A stretch of DNA of 21,903 nt from JBNLBT01 sp050303435 (lineage in GTDB: Bacteria; Pseudomonadota; Gammaproteobacteria; Xanthomonadales; Marinicellaceae), in NCBI GenBank assembly GCA_050303435.1, contig JBNLBT010000054.1:1-21903 (forward strand), in the 5' to 3' direction. The notes beneath the pieces are model-generated. The model saw only the letters and a list, made by a program, of their open reading frames with translations, made no database searches and was not told the origin of the DNA. Position numbers and translations under genes: made by a program. Positions 14,296 through 21,582 of the stretch are shown in pieces; position 1 is the stretch's first letter, and each line of letters begins with the position of its first letter.

Positions 14296-16151
14296 AAATG
14301 ATCCGAATGACCTTGTTGGCCGCGGTGGCGCTGCTCAGCGCCTGCGGAGAGGAAGAAGCCAAACAGGCGCCGGTGAAGGACATCACCGCCCTGCCCCCGG
14401 CCGGGGCCGAAATGCTTTCGTACATACCCAACGACAGCCCCTTTTTGGTTCTCAGCGGCCTGGAGCCGGACAAGTACCCGCAACGCTACATCGACATTTC
14501 CCGTGAGAACATGGAACACCTGTTCAAATACATGGGTGAAATCTTTTCCACCGCCTTCAGTGAAGCTTTGAACAAACAATCTGAAGCCCTCAAAGCCATT
14601 CAGGCCATGGAGGGAGACAGCGGAGAACCCGGCGATGCAGGGGAACCTGGCGATGCAGGGGAACCCGGGAAACCGGATGCCGCCGAAATTCTGACCAAAG
14701 TGGACGCGTTTTCCAAACGCTGGTTCAGCGAAAACAACTTACAGCGCCTGGGCGTGGAACTGGGTCAAACGCAAATGGCCATGTACCTGGTGGATTTGTT
14801 GCCGGTGATGCGCATGCAGTTGCACGACGGCCATGAAATGCAAGCCTTCATTGATGATCTGGCGCAGGAGTTCGATCTGCAACCGGTCAAACGTCAGGCC
14901 GGTGCCTACAGCATCAACCAGTTCAACATCCAAAACGCGGCACTGCTGCTGGCCCTGGATGGCAATCAGCTGGTTTTGAGTGTGGCGCCCCAGGCGATCT
15001 TGACGCAAGTGGAAAACGGCCTTCTGGGCAATGACAAGCCCGCCAACAGCCTGCTCAACGGCTCGCGGCTGAACGATGTGCTGCAGCAATACAACTACAC
15101 CATGAGCGATGTGGTGTTGATTGATTTCAGCGCTCTGGCTGACTATTTCGTGTACCCGGAAAACCACGAATCCAAAACCCTGGATTTCTTGCAAATGGAC
15201 GGCCAGGCTCTGCCGTTGGCCTGTAAACAGGAGTTCACCGACCTGATCGCCAAGGCGCCGCGCATGGTGGGTGGATTCAACGCCTTTGACGATCACCAGG
15301 TGAACTATTCCCTGACCTGGGAAATGGACGCGCAGGTGAGCAAAAAAATGCAGGCCACCATGGGCCGCATCCCGGGCAAAAACGGCGATGCCACGTTCGG
15401 GCTCGGCTTCAGTTTCGATCTGTTCAATGGCAAAACGGTGTTGGCCGAATACGTTGATGCGGTGCTGGCCGCGCCGTATCAGTGCCCGATGCTGGCCAAT
15501 CTGAACATGAACATGCAAAACATGAAAGCCAAGCTGGATCAGCCGCTGCCGCCGTTTGTCGGCAACCTCAAAGGCGCCGGCATCTATCTGGATGCGCTGG
15601 ACCTTGAAGGCCTTGATCTGAGCACCTTGGCGCAGAATCCGGATCCGTCCAAAATTCTTAAAAGCCTGAAAGCGCGGATGTTTGTTGCCGTGGACGAATC
15701 GCAGGCCTTGTTGGGCATGGCACAGATGATGGTGCCACAGCTGCAGGAAATTGAAATCAAGACCGATGGCTCGCTGATCAGCCTGGGTGAATACCTGCCG
15801 ATTTCCGGCACCGCCATCCCGGTGGATTTCAGCACCATGTACATGGCATTGTCTGATCAGACCATCGGCTTTTCCATGGGTCATGAAGGCGGCGGCGATT
15901 TGTCCGATCAAGTGCGCGGTGACAGCAAATTGGCGCTGTTCAGTATGGGCATCGACGGCGAGTCCTACCGCAATCTGATGAACAAGATTTACGACATTTC
16001 ACTGTCCGCCGAAGGCATCAAAGACGAAGCGCGGCGCATGGTCGAGATTCAAAAGGAAATGAACAACGCGATGATCTGGTGGCAACACCAGGACGTCGAC
16101 ATGTTGTTCAATGACAGCGGCCTGTTGTTTGACTTCAACGTGCGCTATTGA
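14292..16151 (+). CDS. Predicted lipoprotein of unknown function with a collagen-like insert
   Basis: A 619-residue protein I do not recognise. It starts with a lipoprotein signal peptide and a lipobox LLSAC, with lipidated Cys18. Gly at +2 would favour outer-membrane sorting under E. coli Lol rules. After LPAGAEMLSYIPNDSPFLVLSG comes a helical stretch, then seven Gly-X-Y triplets (residues 108-128), then a long alpha/beta region with few cysteines and an aromatic-ended final strand (LLFDFNVRY). Its opening loosely resembles DUF3352-like envelope proteins, but I would not assign it. It has the best ribosome site in the window (AGAGGAG, 14277-14283), overlaps nfeD by ATGA and ends the operon before a strong terminator. 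Context suggests a role in the envelope together with the SPFH/NfeD pair. Confidence 0.85.
   Translation: MKMIRMTLLAAVALLSACGEEEAKQAPVKDITALPPAGAEMLSYIPNDSPFLVLSGLEPDKYPQRYIDISRENMEHLFKYMGEIFSTAFSEALNKQSEALKAIQAMEGDSGEPGDAGEPGDAGEPGKPDAAEILTKVDAFSKRWFSENNLQRLGVELGQTQMAMYLVDLLPVMRMQLHDGHEMQAFIDDLAQEFDLQPVKRQAGAYSINQFNIQNAALLLALDGNQLVLSVAPQAILTQVENGLLGNDKPANSLLNGSRLNDVLQQYNYTMSDVVLIDFSALADYFVYPENHESKTLDFLQMDGQALPLACKQEFTDLIAKAPRMVGGFNAFDDHQVNYSLTWEMDAQVSKKMQATMGRIPGKNGDATFGLGFSFDLFNGKTVLAEYVDAVLAAPYQCPMLANLNMNMQNMKAKLDQPLPPFVGNLKGAGIYLDALDLEGLDLSTLAQNPDPSKILKSLKARMFVAVDESQALLGMAQMMVPQLQEIEIKTDGSLISLGEYLPISGTAIPVDFSTMYMALSDQTIGFSMGHEGGGDLSDQVRGDSKLALFSMGIDGESYRNLMNKIYDISLSAEGIKDEARRMVEIQKEMNNAMIWWQHQDVDMLFNDSGLLFDFNVRY
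14622..14675 (+). repeat. 18-base in-frame tandem repeat coding Gly-X-Y triplets
   Basis: Three 18-base units (14622-14639, 14640-14657, 14658-14675). The first two differ at only two positions (GGA/GGG and CCC/CCT) and encode GEPGDA. The third starts the same way and diverges to GEPGKP. With the preceding GDS triplet this gives seven consecutive collagen-type triplets. The near identity of the units points to recent duplication and possible copy-number variation without frame loss. Confidence 0.85.
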
Positions 16152-16165
16152 CACCAGGCAAGGTG

Positions 16166-16201
16166 AAAAAAAAGGATCGGCTCGAACCGATCCTTTTTTT
16201 T
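16166..16201. terminator. Bidirectional rho-independent terminator
   Basis: Eight A (16166-16173), stem arm GGATCGG (16174-16180), six-base loop CTCGAA, stem arm CCGATCC (16187-16193), eight T (16194-16201). The perfect stem with a T run on both strands serves the plus-strand lipoprotein operon and the converging DUF819 gene, and lies 14 bases after one stop and 17 bases before the other. Confidence 0.93.
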
Positions 16202-16218
16202 GCCTGTAAGAACTGGTT

Positions 16219-17472
16219 TCAGCCCGCCACCCAGCTGAGCAGCACGCCTGTGAACCACGCGGCATAAGTCCCCAGCGCATAACCAAACACCGCCAGTAAC
16301 ACGCCCACCGGGGCCAGCGATGGATGGAACGCCGAAGCCACCACCGGCGCAGAAGCGGCGCCACCGATGTTGGCTTGCGATCCGACGGCCATGAAAAACA
16401 CCGGGGCCTTGATCAGTTTCGCCACCAGCAACAACAAGCCGGCGTGCACGCCGATCCAGATGGCGCCGATGATGAACAGCACCGGCTCGTCAAAGATTGA
16501 ACGCACGTCCATTTTCAAGCCAATGGTGGCCACCAGAATGTAAACAAAGGCCGAGCCGATGGTGGACGCACCGGCGCCTTCCAGTTTGTTGGCGCGGGTG
16601 AATGACAGCAGCACACCCCCGGTGGTGGCCAGCACCACCAGCCAGAAAAAGGTTGACGCCAGCGACAGATCGGCCAGCACCGGCATGTGCTCACCGATGA
16701 ACGGCCCAATCGCATTGGCCAGCGCGTGCGACAAACCGGTCAGGCCAAAGGCAATGGCCAGGATCAACATCAATTCAGGCAACACCAGCGGCCGGGCGTT
16801 TTCTTTTTGAAACGTCTCCATTTTGAGTTTAATGCGTTCAATGGCGGACACGTCCGCGCCACTGCGGGCATCAATTTTGGCCGAACGCTGCGCCATCAAC
16901 AACAGCACGGCCATCCAGATGTTGGCCCAGATCACATCCACCGTGACCATTTTGGAAAACGCCTCATCGGTGACTTCCCAGACTTCTTTCATGGCCGCCT
17001 GGTTGGCGCCGCCGCCGATCCAGGAGCCGGCCAGCGTGGTCATACCATGCCAGATGTCTTCCGCGGCGGATCCGGCAAACGTTTCCGGTGATATCCAGCG
17101 CGTCACAATGAACGCGATGGGGCCACCGATCACCACACCGAGTGTGCCGGTAAGAAACAGGATGCCTGCTTTGGGTCCCAAGCGGATGATGCCTTTCAAG
17201 TCGATGCTCAAAGTCAACAGGATCAGGGCCGCCGGCAGCAAATAACGTGAGGCAACGTAATACAGTTTTGAAGATTCGGCATCGACCAGCTCAAAGGTGG
17301 TCAGCAGCGAAGGCAAAAAATAACACAGCAGCAAGGCCGGCACGAACTGATAAAATTTGACAAAGAACGGGTGTTCACTTTGTTTGGTGTAAAATACCAG
17401 ACCGAGTATAAGCGCCAGCACACCGAACAAAACCGCGTCGCTCTGAATGAGATAAGTGTGTTCCTGATTCAT
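16219..17472 (-). CDS. DUF819 family integral membrane protein (YjcL-like)
   Basis: A 417-residue polytopic inner-membrane protein with about ten or more hydrophobic segments. Diagnostic stretches of DUF819 are seen: ASRYLLPAALILLTLSIDLK, GTLGVVIGGPIAF, the Gly-rich AGSWIGGGANQAAMKE loop, and VGSQANIGGAASAPVVASAF near the C-terminus. The two GG[AG]-containing re-entrant-like loops in the two halves suggest an inverted-repeat transporter fold. No substrate is established for the family to my knowledge. The start is set at ATG 17472 (MNQEHTYLI). A TTG at 17514 would overlap the divergent gene. No ribosome site is clear. It converges on the lipoprotein gene across a shared terminator and diverges from the carbonic-anhydrase-like gene. 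Confidence 0.82.
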   Translation of the reverse strand: MNQEHTYLIQSDAVLFGVLALILGLVFYTKQSEHPFFVKFYQFVPALLLCYFLPSLLTTFELVDAESSKLYYVASRYLLPAALILLTLSIDLKGIIRLGPKAGILFLTGTLGVVIGGPIAFIVTRWISPETFAGSAAEDIWHGMTTLAGSWIGGGANQAAMKEVWEVTDEAFSKMVTVDVIWANIWMAVLLLMAQRSAKIDARSGADVSAIERIKLKMETFQKENARPLVLPELMLILAIAFGLTGLSHALANAIGPFIGEHMPVLADLSLASTFFWLVVLATTGGVLLSFTRANKLEGAGASTIGSAFVYILVATIGLKMDVRSIFDEPVLFIIGAIWIGVHAGLLLLVAKLIKAPVFFMAVGSQANIGGAASAPVVASAFHPSLAPVGVLLAVFGYALGTYAAWFTGVLLSWVAG

Positions 17473-17491
17473 GTTTTTATTGGATGTTTGA

Positions 17492-18037
17492 ATGACCGTT
17501 CGCCAGTTTAACAAAATTTTTCCCGAGATACATGACTCCGTTTACATCGATGAAGCCGCCACCGTAATCGGTGCCGTGCGCATCGCCGCCGATGCCTCGG
17601 TGTGGCCCGGTGCGGTGATCCGTGGCGACGTGCACCGCATCGACATCGGCGCCGCCAGCAACATCCAGGACAACGCGGTGTTGCACGTCACCCACGCCGG
17701 CATTTACGATCCGGACGGCGGCCCGTTGACGCTGGCACAGGGCGTCACCGTGGGTCACGCCGCGGTGTTGCACGCCTGCAGCATCGGCGCGTATTGCCTG
17801 ATCGGCATGGGCGCCGTGGTGCTGGATCACGCGCGGGTGGATTCACATTGCCTGATCGCCGCCGGCAGCGTGGTGGGTCCAGGCAAGCACTTGAAATCCG
17901 GCGAGTTGTGGATGGGCAATCCGGCACGCAAAGCGCGCGATTTAAGCGATGAAGAACGTGAAAAACTGGAATATTCGGCGCAGCATTACGTGCGTTTGAA
18001 AAACCGGTATCTGCAGGCGACGCAAGAATCGGCTTAA
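17492..18037 (+). CDS. Gamma-carbonic anhydrase family protein (YrdA type)
   Basis: A 181-residue left-handed beta-helix protein of the gamma-carbonic anhydrase/YrdA family, a cytoplasmic trimer with metal sites between subunits. Hexapeptide repeats run from about residue 20 to 135 (VWPGAVIRGDVHRIDIGAAS, GVTVGHAAVLHACSIGAY, CLIGMGAVVLDHARV), followed by a C-terminal helix. The three likely zinc histidines are His65 (VLHV), His89 and His94 (VGHAAVLH), with the same five-residue spacing as in archaeal Cam. Whether it hydrates CO2 cannot be told, since many family members show little activity. Start is ATG 17492, with only a weak GGAT upstream. It is divergent from the DUF819 gene with a 19-base gap, so promoters must reach into the coding regions. 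Confidence 0.9.
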   Translation: MTVRQFNKIFPEIHDSVYIDEAATVIGAVRIAADASVWPGAVIRGDVHRIDIGAASNIQDNAVLHVTHAGIYDPDGGPLTLAQGVTVGHAAVLHACSIGAYCLIGMGAVVLDHARVDSHCLIAAGSVVGPGKHLKSGELWMGNPARKARDLSDEEREKLEYSAQHYVRLKNRYLQATQESA

Positions 18038-18054
18038 AATCCCGCCCCAAGAAC

Positions 18055-18071
18055 ACAAGCCCAAGGCTTGT
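18055..18071 (+). terminator. Weak hairpin after the carbonic-anhydrase-like gene
   Basis: ACAAGCC, a three-base loop CAA, then GGCTTGT followed by two further T. The stem is perfect (7 pairs) and lies 18 bases after the stop codon. The T tail is too short for a strong intrinsic terminator, so the call is tentative. Confidence 0.4.
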
Positions 18072-18126
18072 TTACGAACCCTAGCAAAAAATACCGCCCC
18101 GTTTTGTGCGCCATTTCAAGCAATTG

Positions 18127-18141
18127 AACATTGGCAATGTT
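18127..18141. repeat. Inverted repeat upstream of the HD-domain gene
   Basis: AACATT, a three-base GGC spacer, then AATGTT, a perfect 6-3-6 dyad in the 138-base gap. It lies 35 bases before the ATG at 18176 and about 20 bases before TACAAT (18161-18166), a plausible -10. A regulator site for the four-gene run is possible. The promoter has no convincing -35: TTGCCT at 18140-18145 leaves only a 15-base spacer. Confidence 0.3.
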
Positions 18142-18175
18142 GCCTGTGGATGGATTCTTGTACAATACAGGAGCC

Positions 18176-19162
18176 ATGCTGTTTGCCCCCGACGCCATTG
18201 AATTGACCACCCACTCTCGCGCAGAGATCGAGCGGACGTGGCGTGATCTGAACCCCGCCGGCCTGCCGGTGTACACGCGCTGGCGCGCATGGCTGCAATC
18301 ACATTTTGCCGATGACCCCGCCTGTGCGGTGGTGTTGCAGACGTGCGAGACGGCCATTGCACGCATGGCCCGCCGCAATGGCGCGCTGTCACCCAATCCG
18401 CGGCGCTATCACAATGAACACCACATTGAGGAACTGCTGGACCGCTTGATGTGCTGCCACAGTGAAAACGCCGCGCTGAAGACCCCGTTACCGCCTCGCG
18501 CCTGGCTGTTGCTGTCCATTTTTGCCGCCTGCCACGATTTGCACCAGGGCCACAAAAACACCGCGCAGCCCAGCGACCGCGTTGGCGCCAATGAAGCGGC
18601 CAGTTTTTGCGAAGCCGAGCGCTTGCTGCAGCACCTGGATCCGGCCGGCCTGATCGGTGCACAACAGATCGCCTTGTTGCGCTTGATGATACACGGCAGC
18701 ACCTTTGGTAGCGGGCAACAAAAGCGCAGTCACGCCTTGCAGGGCAATCTGGTGGTGCGTTTGCTGCAACAGTCGCCGCTGGCCGATGAAACGGATCGGC
18801 AAACGGTGCTTTTGGCCTGCGACATCGACACCGCCAATGTGAGCCTGGATCTGGTCAGTTACGCCCGCACAGCGGCGCGCATCTGCCGTGAACTGAATGA
18901 TCACCACGCCAGCAAACCGGACCCCATGCGTTTTTTCACCGAACAGCAAAAACGCTATTTTTTTGACCTGCAGCAGTACCACTCGGATCTGGCTCAACGG
19001 GTTCTGTTGCCGGCCAAAGTGCGCAACCAGCCACTGGTCGAAGCCCTGTGTCTACGCATGCAGGCCATGTCGCTGCCGCCACACGACGTGGCCGCATGGG
19101 CCGAAGCCTTTGTGGCGACCGCAGAAGCCCTCGTGCAGTCGACCGACGCCGACGCGCCGTGA
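18176..19162 (+). CDS. HD-superfamily phosphohydrolase-like protein
   Basis: A 328-residue cytoplasmic protein. ATG 18176 is chosen because AGGAG directly precedes it. Longer frames from 18131 lack a ribosome site. The core has a metal-dependent phosphohydrolase pattern: RYHNEHHIEELL (His79, His82/83), AACHDLHQGHK (His120-Asp121 doublet, His126), a helix with IHG (His173), and ACDIDTAN (Asp216/218) as the distant acidic ligand. The YHN..H and HD elements recall both cyclic nucleotide phosphodiesterases and small HD hydrolases. The natural substrate cannot be inferred. Its TGA overlaps the GTG of sixA by four bases, making it the first gene of a coupled run ending in nhaA. Confidence 0.65.
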   Translation: MLFAPDAIELTTHSRAEIERTWRDLNPAGLPVYTRWRAWLQSHFADDPACAVVLQTCETAIARMARRNGALSPNPRRYHNEHHIEELLDRLMCCHSENAALKTPLPPRAWLLLSIFAACHDLHQGHKNTAQPSDRVGANEAASFCEAERLLQHLDPAGLIGAQQIALLRLMIHGSTFGSGQQKRSHALQGNLVVRLLQQSPLADETDRQTVLLACDIDTANVSLDLVSYARTAARICRELNDHHASKPDPMRFFTEQQKRYFFDLQQYHSDLAQRVLLPAKVRNQPLVEALCLRMQAMSLPPHDVAAWAEAFVATAEALVQSTDADAP

Positions 19163-19629
19163 TCAAAACCCTGTTCATCGCCCGGCACGCGCACGCGCCC
19201 TTTGCCCACGCGGTCCCGGATCACCGCCGCGGCCTGTCCATGCAAGGCCGCATGGCGGCCACGCGATCGGCCCGCTTCATCGCCACGCAGGTGCGGCAAG
19301 CGCCGTGCCGGTGCATTGCGTCCGACGCGCTGCGCACGCACCAGACCGCCGAGATCCTGATGCGCGAACTCAACGGCCCGGACATCCAGACACACGCGCA
19401 TCTGTACACAGCCAGCACCGCGGATTGGCAACATCAGATTGAGAACAGCGCCGATGAAATTTTGCTGCTGGTGGGGCACAACCCCACCGTCGGCCAACTG
19501 GCCAGCCTGCTGAGTGGGCGCTCTGTGCGCTTCAGCCCCGCCTGTGTGGCGCAAATTCAAATTGAAATTGCGCCGGACGGGCCCATATTACCGGGTAAAT
19601 TATTGAATTTTTTTTGCCCGGAAGACTGA
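19159..19629 (+). CDS. sixA: SixA-like histidine phosphatase
   Basis: A 156-residue histidine phosphatase superfamily protein of the SixA type (COG2062), which in E. coli dephosphorylates phosphohistidine. GTG 19159 is the start: it lies in the preceding stop (GTGA), and MIKTLFIARHAHAP then aligns with the family N-terminus. His10 of the RH motif is the expected phospho-acceptor (RHA here rather than RHG). Further elements are SDALRTHQTAEIL and LVGHNPTVGQLA, which carries the second catalytic histidine. There is no ribosome site, so translation should depend on the upstream gene. The target phosphoprotein is unknown, and no phosphotransfer protein is nearby. Confidence 0.85.
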   Translation: MIKTLFIARHAHAPFAHAVPDHRRGLSMQGRMAATRSARFIATQVRQAPCRCIASDALRTHQTAEILMRELNGPDIQTHAHLYTASTADWQHQIENSADEILLLVGHNPTVGQLASLLSGRSVRFSPACVAQIQIEIAPDGPILPGKLLNFFCPED

Positions 19630-20225
19630 TGCATCCCATGCTCAAACAAATCCCGCCCGTGACGCGCAATCTGTTGATTGCCATGTTGGCGATGTTTTTG
19701 CTGCAAATGATATTTCAGCAAATGAACAACCCGTTCATCGTGCGACATTTTGCCCTGTTCCCATTAGGGCACCCGGACTTTATGCTGTGGCAGTTGCTCA
19801 CCTACGCATTTTTGCACGGCGATTTGATGCACCTGCTGTTCAATGGGCTGGTGATCTGGATGTTCGGCTCGCAAATTGAATTTCAGTGGGGCGACAAACG
19901 CTTCGCCACGTTTATTCTGGTGTGCATTCTGGGTTCGGCCATCACCCACTTGCTGTTTGTGGAATCGGTGGTGGTTGGCATTTCCTGCGCCGGCTACGGC
20001 CTGCTGGTGGCCTATGCCATGATGTGGCCGGACCGACAGCTGTATCTGATCTTCCCACCGATGCCGGTGAAAGCCAAGCATCTGGTCATTGGCCTGGTCG
20101 CGCTGTCGCTGTTTGCCAGCTTAAGCAACACCGGCAACGTCGCCCATCTGGCGCACTTTGGCGGTGCACTCACCGGCTTCTTGTTGATTCAATTCTGGCG
20201 GCGCAAACCGCCGTTCCGTTTCTGA
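19629..20225 (+). CDS. Rhomboid-family intramembrane serine protease
   Basis: A 198-residue six-helix membrane protein. ATG 19629 shares one base with the sixA stop (TGATG), and GGAAG at 19620-19624 supports it over a TTG at 19614. Rhomboid landmarks: HLLFN (His68, Asn72) in helix 2, the nucleophile Ser119 in GISCAGYG (helix 4), and HLAHFGGALTG (His173 as likely catalytic base) in helix 6. The usual GxSG reads GxSC, with Cys120 in place of Gly, but the Ser-His dyad and oxyanion-side His/Asn remain. It could be an active protease with changed properties or an attenuated member. The stop overlaps the nhaA start by one base. The substrate is unknown. Confidence 0.88.
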   Translation: MHPMLKQIPPVTRNLLIAMLAMFLLQMIFQQMNNPFIVRHFALFPLGHPDFMLWQLLTYAFLHGDLMHLLFNGLVIWMFGSQIEFQWGDKRFATFILVCILGSAITHLLFVESVVVGISCAGYGLLVAYAMMWPDRQLYLIFPPMPVKAKHLVIGLVALSLFASLSNTGNVAHLAHFGGALTGFLLIQFWRRKPPFRF

Positions 20226-21424
20226 TGCGCACGGACAAGGCCGCCACGGGCGGCATGATCAGCGACTTTCTTAATCGCGAATCGGCCGGCGGGGTGCTGC
20301 TGTTTGCCGCCGCATTGTTGGCCATGCTGTGTGCCAACAGCGCGCTGGCGCCCTGGTATCAGCTGTTGCTGGACACGCCGGTGGAAATCCGCGTCGGCGC
20401 CCTGCAGATTGCCAAGCCGCTGCTGCTGTGGATCAACGACGGGCTGATGGCGGTGTTTTTCTTTCTGGTGGGTCTGGAGTTGAAACGCGAGTTGCTGGAA
20501 GGCGAATTGAGTCGCATAGAAAACATCGTCCTGCCGGCGGTCGGTGCGATCGGCGGCATGCTGGTGCCGGCCCTGGTGTATCTGTATTTCAATGGCGCCG
20601 ATCCGATCGCGCGACAGGGCTGGGCGATACCCGCCGCCACCGACATCGCTTTTGCACTGGGCGTGCTGGTGCTGCTCGGGTCGCGTGTGCCCATCGCCCT
20701 GAAAGTGTTTCTGACTTCTCTGGCGATCTTTGATGACATCGGCGCCATCGCCATCATCGCCGTTTTTTACAGCGCCAACATCTCCCTCACGGCGCTGTGG
20801 GTGGTGGGCGCCACCCTGCCATTGCTGGCCTGGATGAATCGCCGCGGCGTGGTGTCAAAAAGCCCCTACCTGTTGGTCGGCCTGGTGATGTGGGTGGCCA
20901 CACTTAAATCGGGCGTGCACGCAACCCTGGCCGGGGTGGTGCTGGCGCTGTTCATACCCATCCGCGGCAACCATGAAGACGCGGTCTCGCCCTTAAAAAG
21001 CCTGGAAAAGGACCTGCACGGCGTGGTCGCCCTGTGCATACTGCCGCTGTTTGCTTTTGCCAACGCCGGCATCGCGCTGGGACAAATGCACAGCGGCCAG
21101 GTGTGGCATCCAGTGCCCATTGGCATTGCCGCGGGTTTGTTCATTGGCAAACAGTTGGGCGTGTTTGGATTATGTGCCCTGGCCATCCGCCTGGGCTGGT
21201 GTCGCATGCCGGCGGGCATGAACTGGCTGGCCTTGTATGGCGTCTCGGCGCTGTGTGGCATCGGTTTCACCATGAGCCTGTTCATTGGTTCACTGGCGTT
21301 CGAGGCCACCGGCGTGAATCTGTTGTTTGATGAACGTCTGGGCATCATCATTGGCTCACTGCTGTCCGGGCTGTTGGGTTTCGTGATGCTGCACCTGGCG
21401 TTGCCAAATGACAGCACCGATTAA
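20225..21424 (+). CDS. nhaA: Na+/H+ antiporter NhaA
   Basis: A 399-residue inner-membrane electrogenic Na+(Li+)/H+ antiporter that sets sodium and pH balance. The whole length matches E. coli NhaA (388 residues): LLWINDGLMAVFFFLVGLE, GWAIPAATDIAFALGVLVLL with Asp140, LAIFDDIGAIAI with the ion-binding pair Asp170-Asp171, LKSGVHATLAGV, LFAFANAGI, and GLFIGKQLG with the conserved Lys. The start is taken as ATG 20225, fused to the rhomboid stop as TGATG. A downstream ATG at 20255 (MISDFLNRES) aligns better with E. coli NhaA and is possible. No ribosome site precedes either start. It is the last gene of the run from 18176. Confidence 0.95.
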   Translation: MRTDKAATGGMISDFLNRESAGGVLLFAAALLAMLCANSALAPWYQLLLDTPVEIRVGALQIAKPLLLWINDGLMAVFFFLVGLELKRELLEGELSRIENIVLPAVGAIGGMLVPALVYLYFNGADPIARQGWAIPAATDIAFALGVLVLLGSRVPIALKVFLTSLAIFDDIGAIAIIAVFYSANISLTALWVVGATLPLLAWMNRRGVVSKSPYLLVGLVMWVATLKSGVHATLAGVVLALFIPIRGNHEDAVSPLKSLEKDLHGVVALCILPLFAFANAGIALGQMHSGQVWHPVPIGIAAGLFIGKQLGVFGLCALAIRLGWCRMPAGMNWLALYGVSALCGIGFTMSLFIGSLAFEATGVNLLFDERLGIIIGSLLSGLLGFVMLHLALPNDSTD

Positions 21425-21435
21425 ACACCCAATTT

Positions 21436-21461
21436 TGTGAGCCGGTTCATGAATTCTCACA
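21436..21461. repeat. Nested inverted repeats after nhaA
   Basis: TGTGAG (21436-21441) and CTCACA (21456-21461) flank a 14-base spacer that itself contains the 8-base palindrome TTCATGAA (21446-21453). The outer arms look like CRP half-sites, but the spacing is wrong for CRP. It may be a regulator site or an RNA hairpin at the end of the nhaA transcript. No T run follows. Confidence 0.35.
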
Positions 21462-21509
21462 TGGCTGTGCCGAAGCCGTCATGATTTTATTCCTCCTTGC
21501 GTAAACCTG

Positions 21510-21539
21510 AGGTGTGGTCCATTTGTGGCCGCCTTTTTT
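21510..21539 (+). terminator. Possible imperfect terminator downstream of nhaA
   Basis: AGGTG near 21510-21514 can pair with the CGCCT ending at 21534, with inner CC/GG pairs and bulges between, and six T follow (21534-21539). The stem is imperfect. It would end transcription before the next gene. Confidence 0.35.
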
Positions 21540-21542
21540 AAT

Positions 21543-21560
21543 GGGTCTGCTCATAGACCC
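21543..21560 (+). other. Leader hairpin before the exported-protein gene
   Basis: GGGTCT, a six-base loop, then AGACCC form a perfect stem ending ten bases before the ribosome site of the gene at 21583. A TTTAAT hexamer at 21537-21542 could be a -10, which would put this stem at or near the 5' end of the mRNA. There it could stabilise the message or affect its translation. No riboswitch family is recognised. Confidence 0.4.
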
Positions 21561-21582
21561 CAAATAAGCAAGAGGAAAAAAT

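Noticed and set aside
14739..15911. Minus-strand open frame of 390 codons opposite the lipoprotein gene
   Set aside because: The product is His/Gln-rich with no recognisable motif. The plus-strand gene has a strong ribosome site, lipobox and operon context.
18131..18175. Longer start for the HD-type gene at TTG 18131
   Set aside because: It lacks a ribosome site and would cover the likely -10. ATG 18176 has AGGAG at the right distance.
21436..21461. CRP binding site
   Set aside because: The arms TGTGAG/CTCACA resemble CRP half-sites, but the spacer is 14 bases instead of the 6 between TGTGA and TCACA, and the site lies after nhaA.
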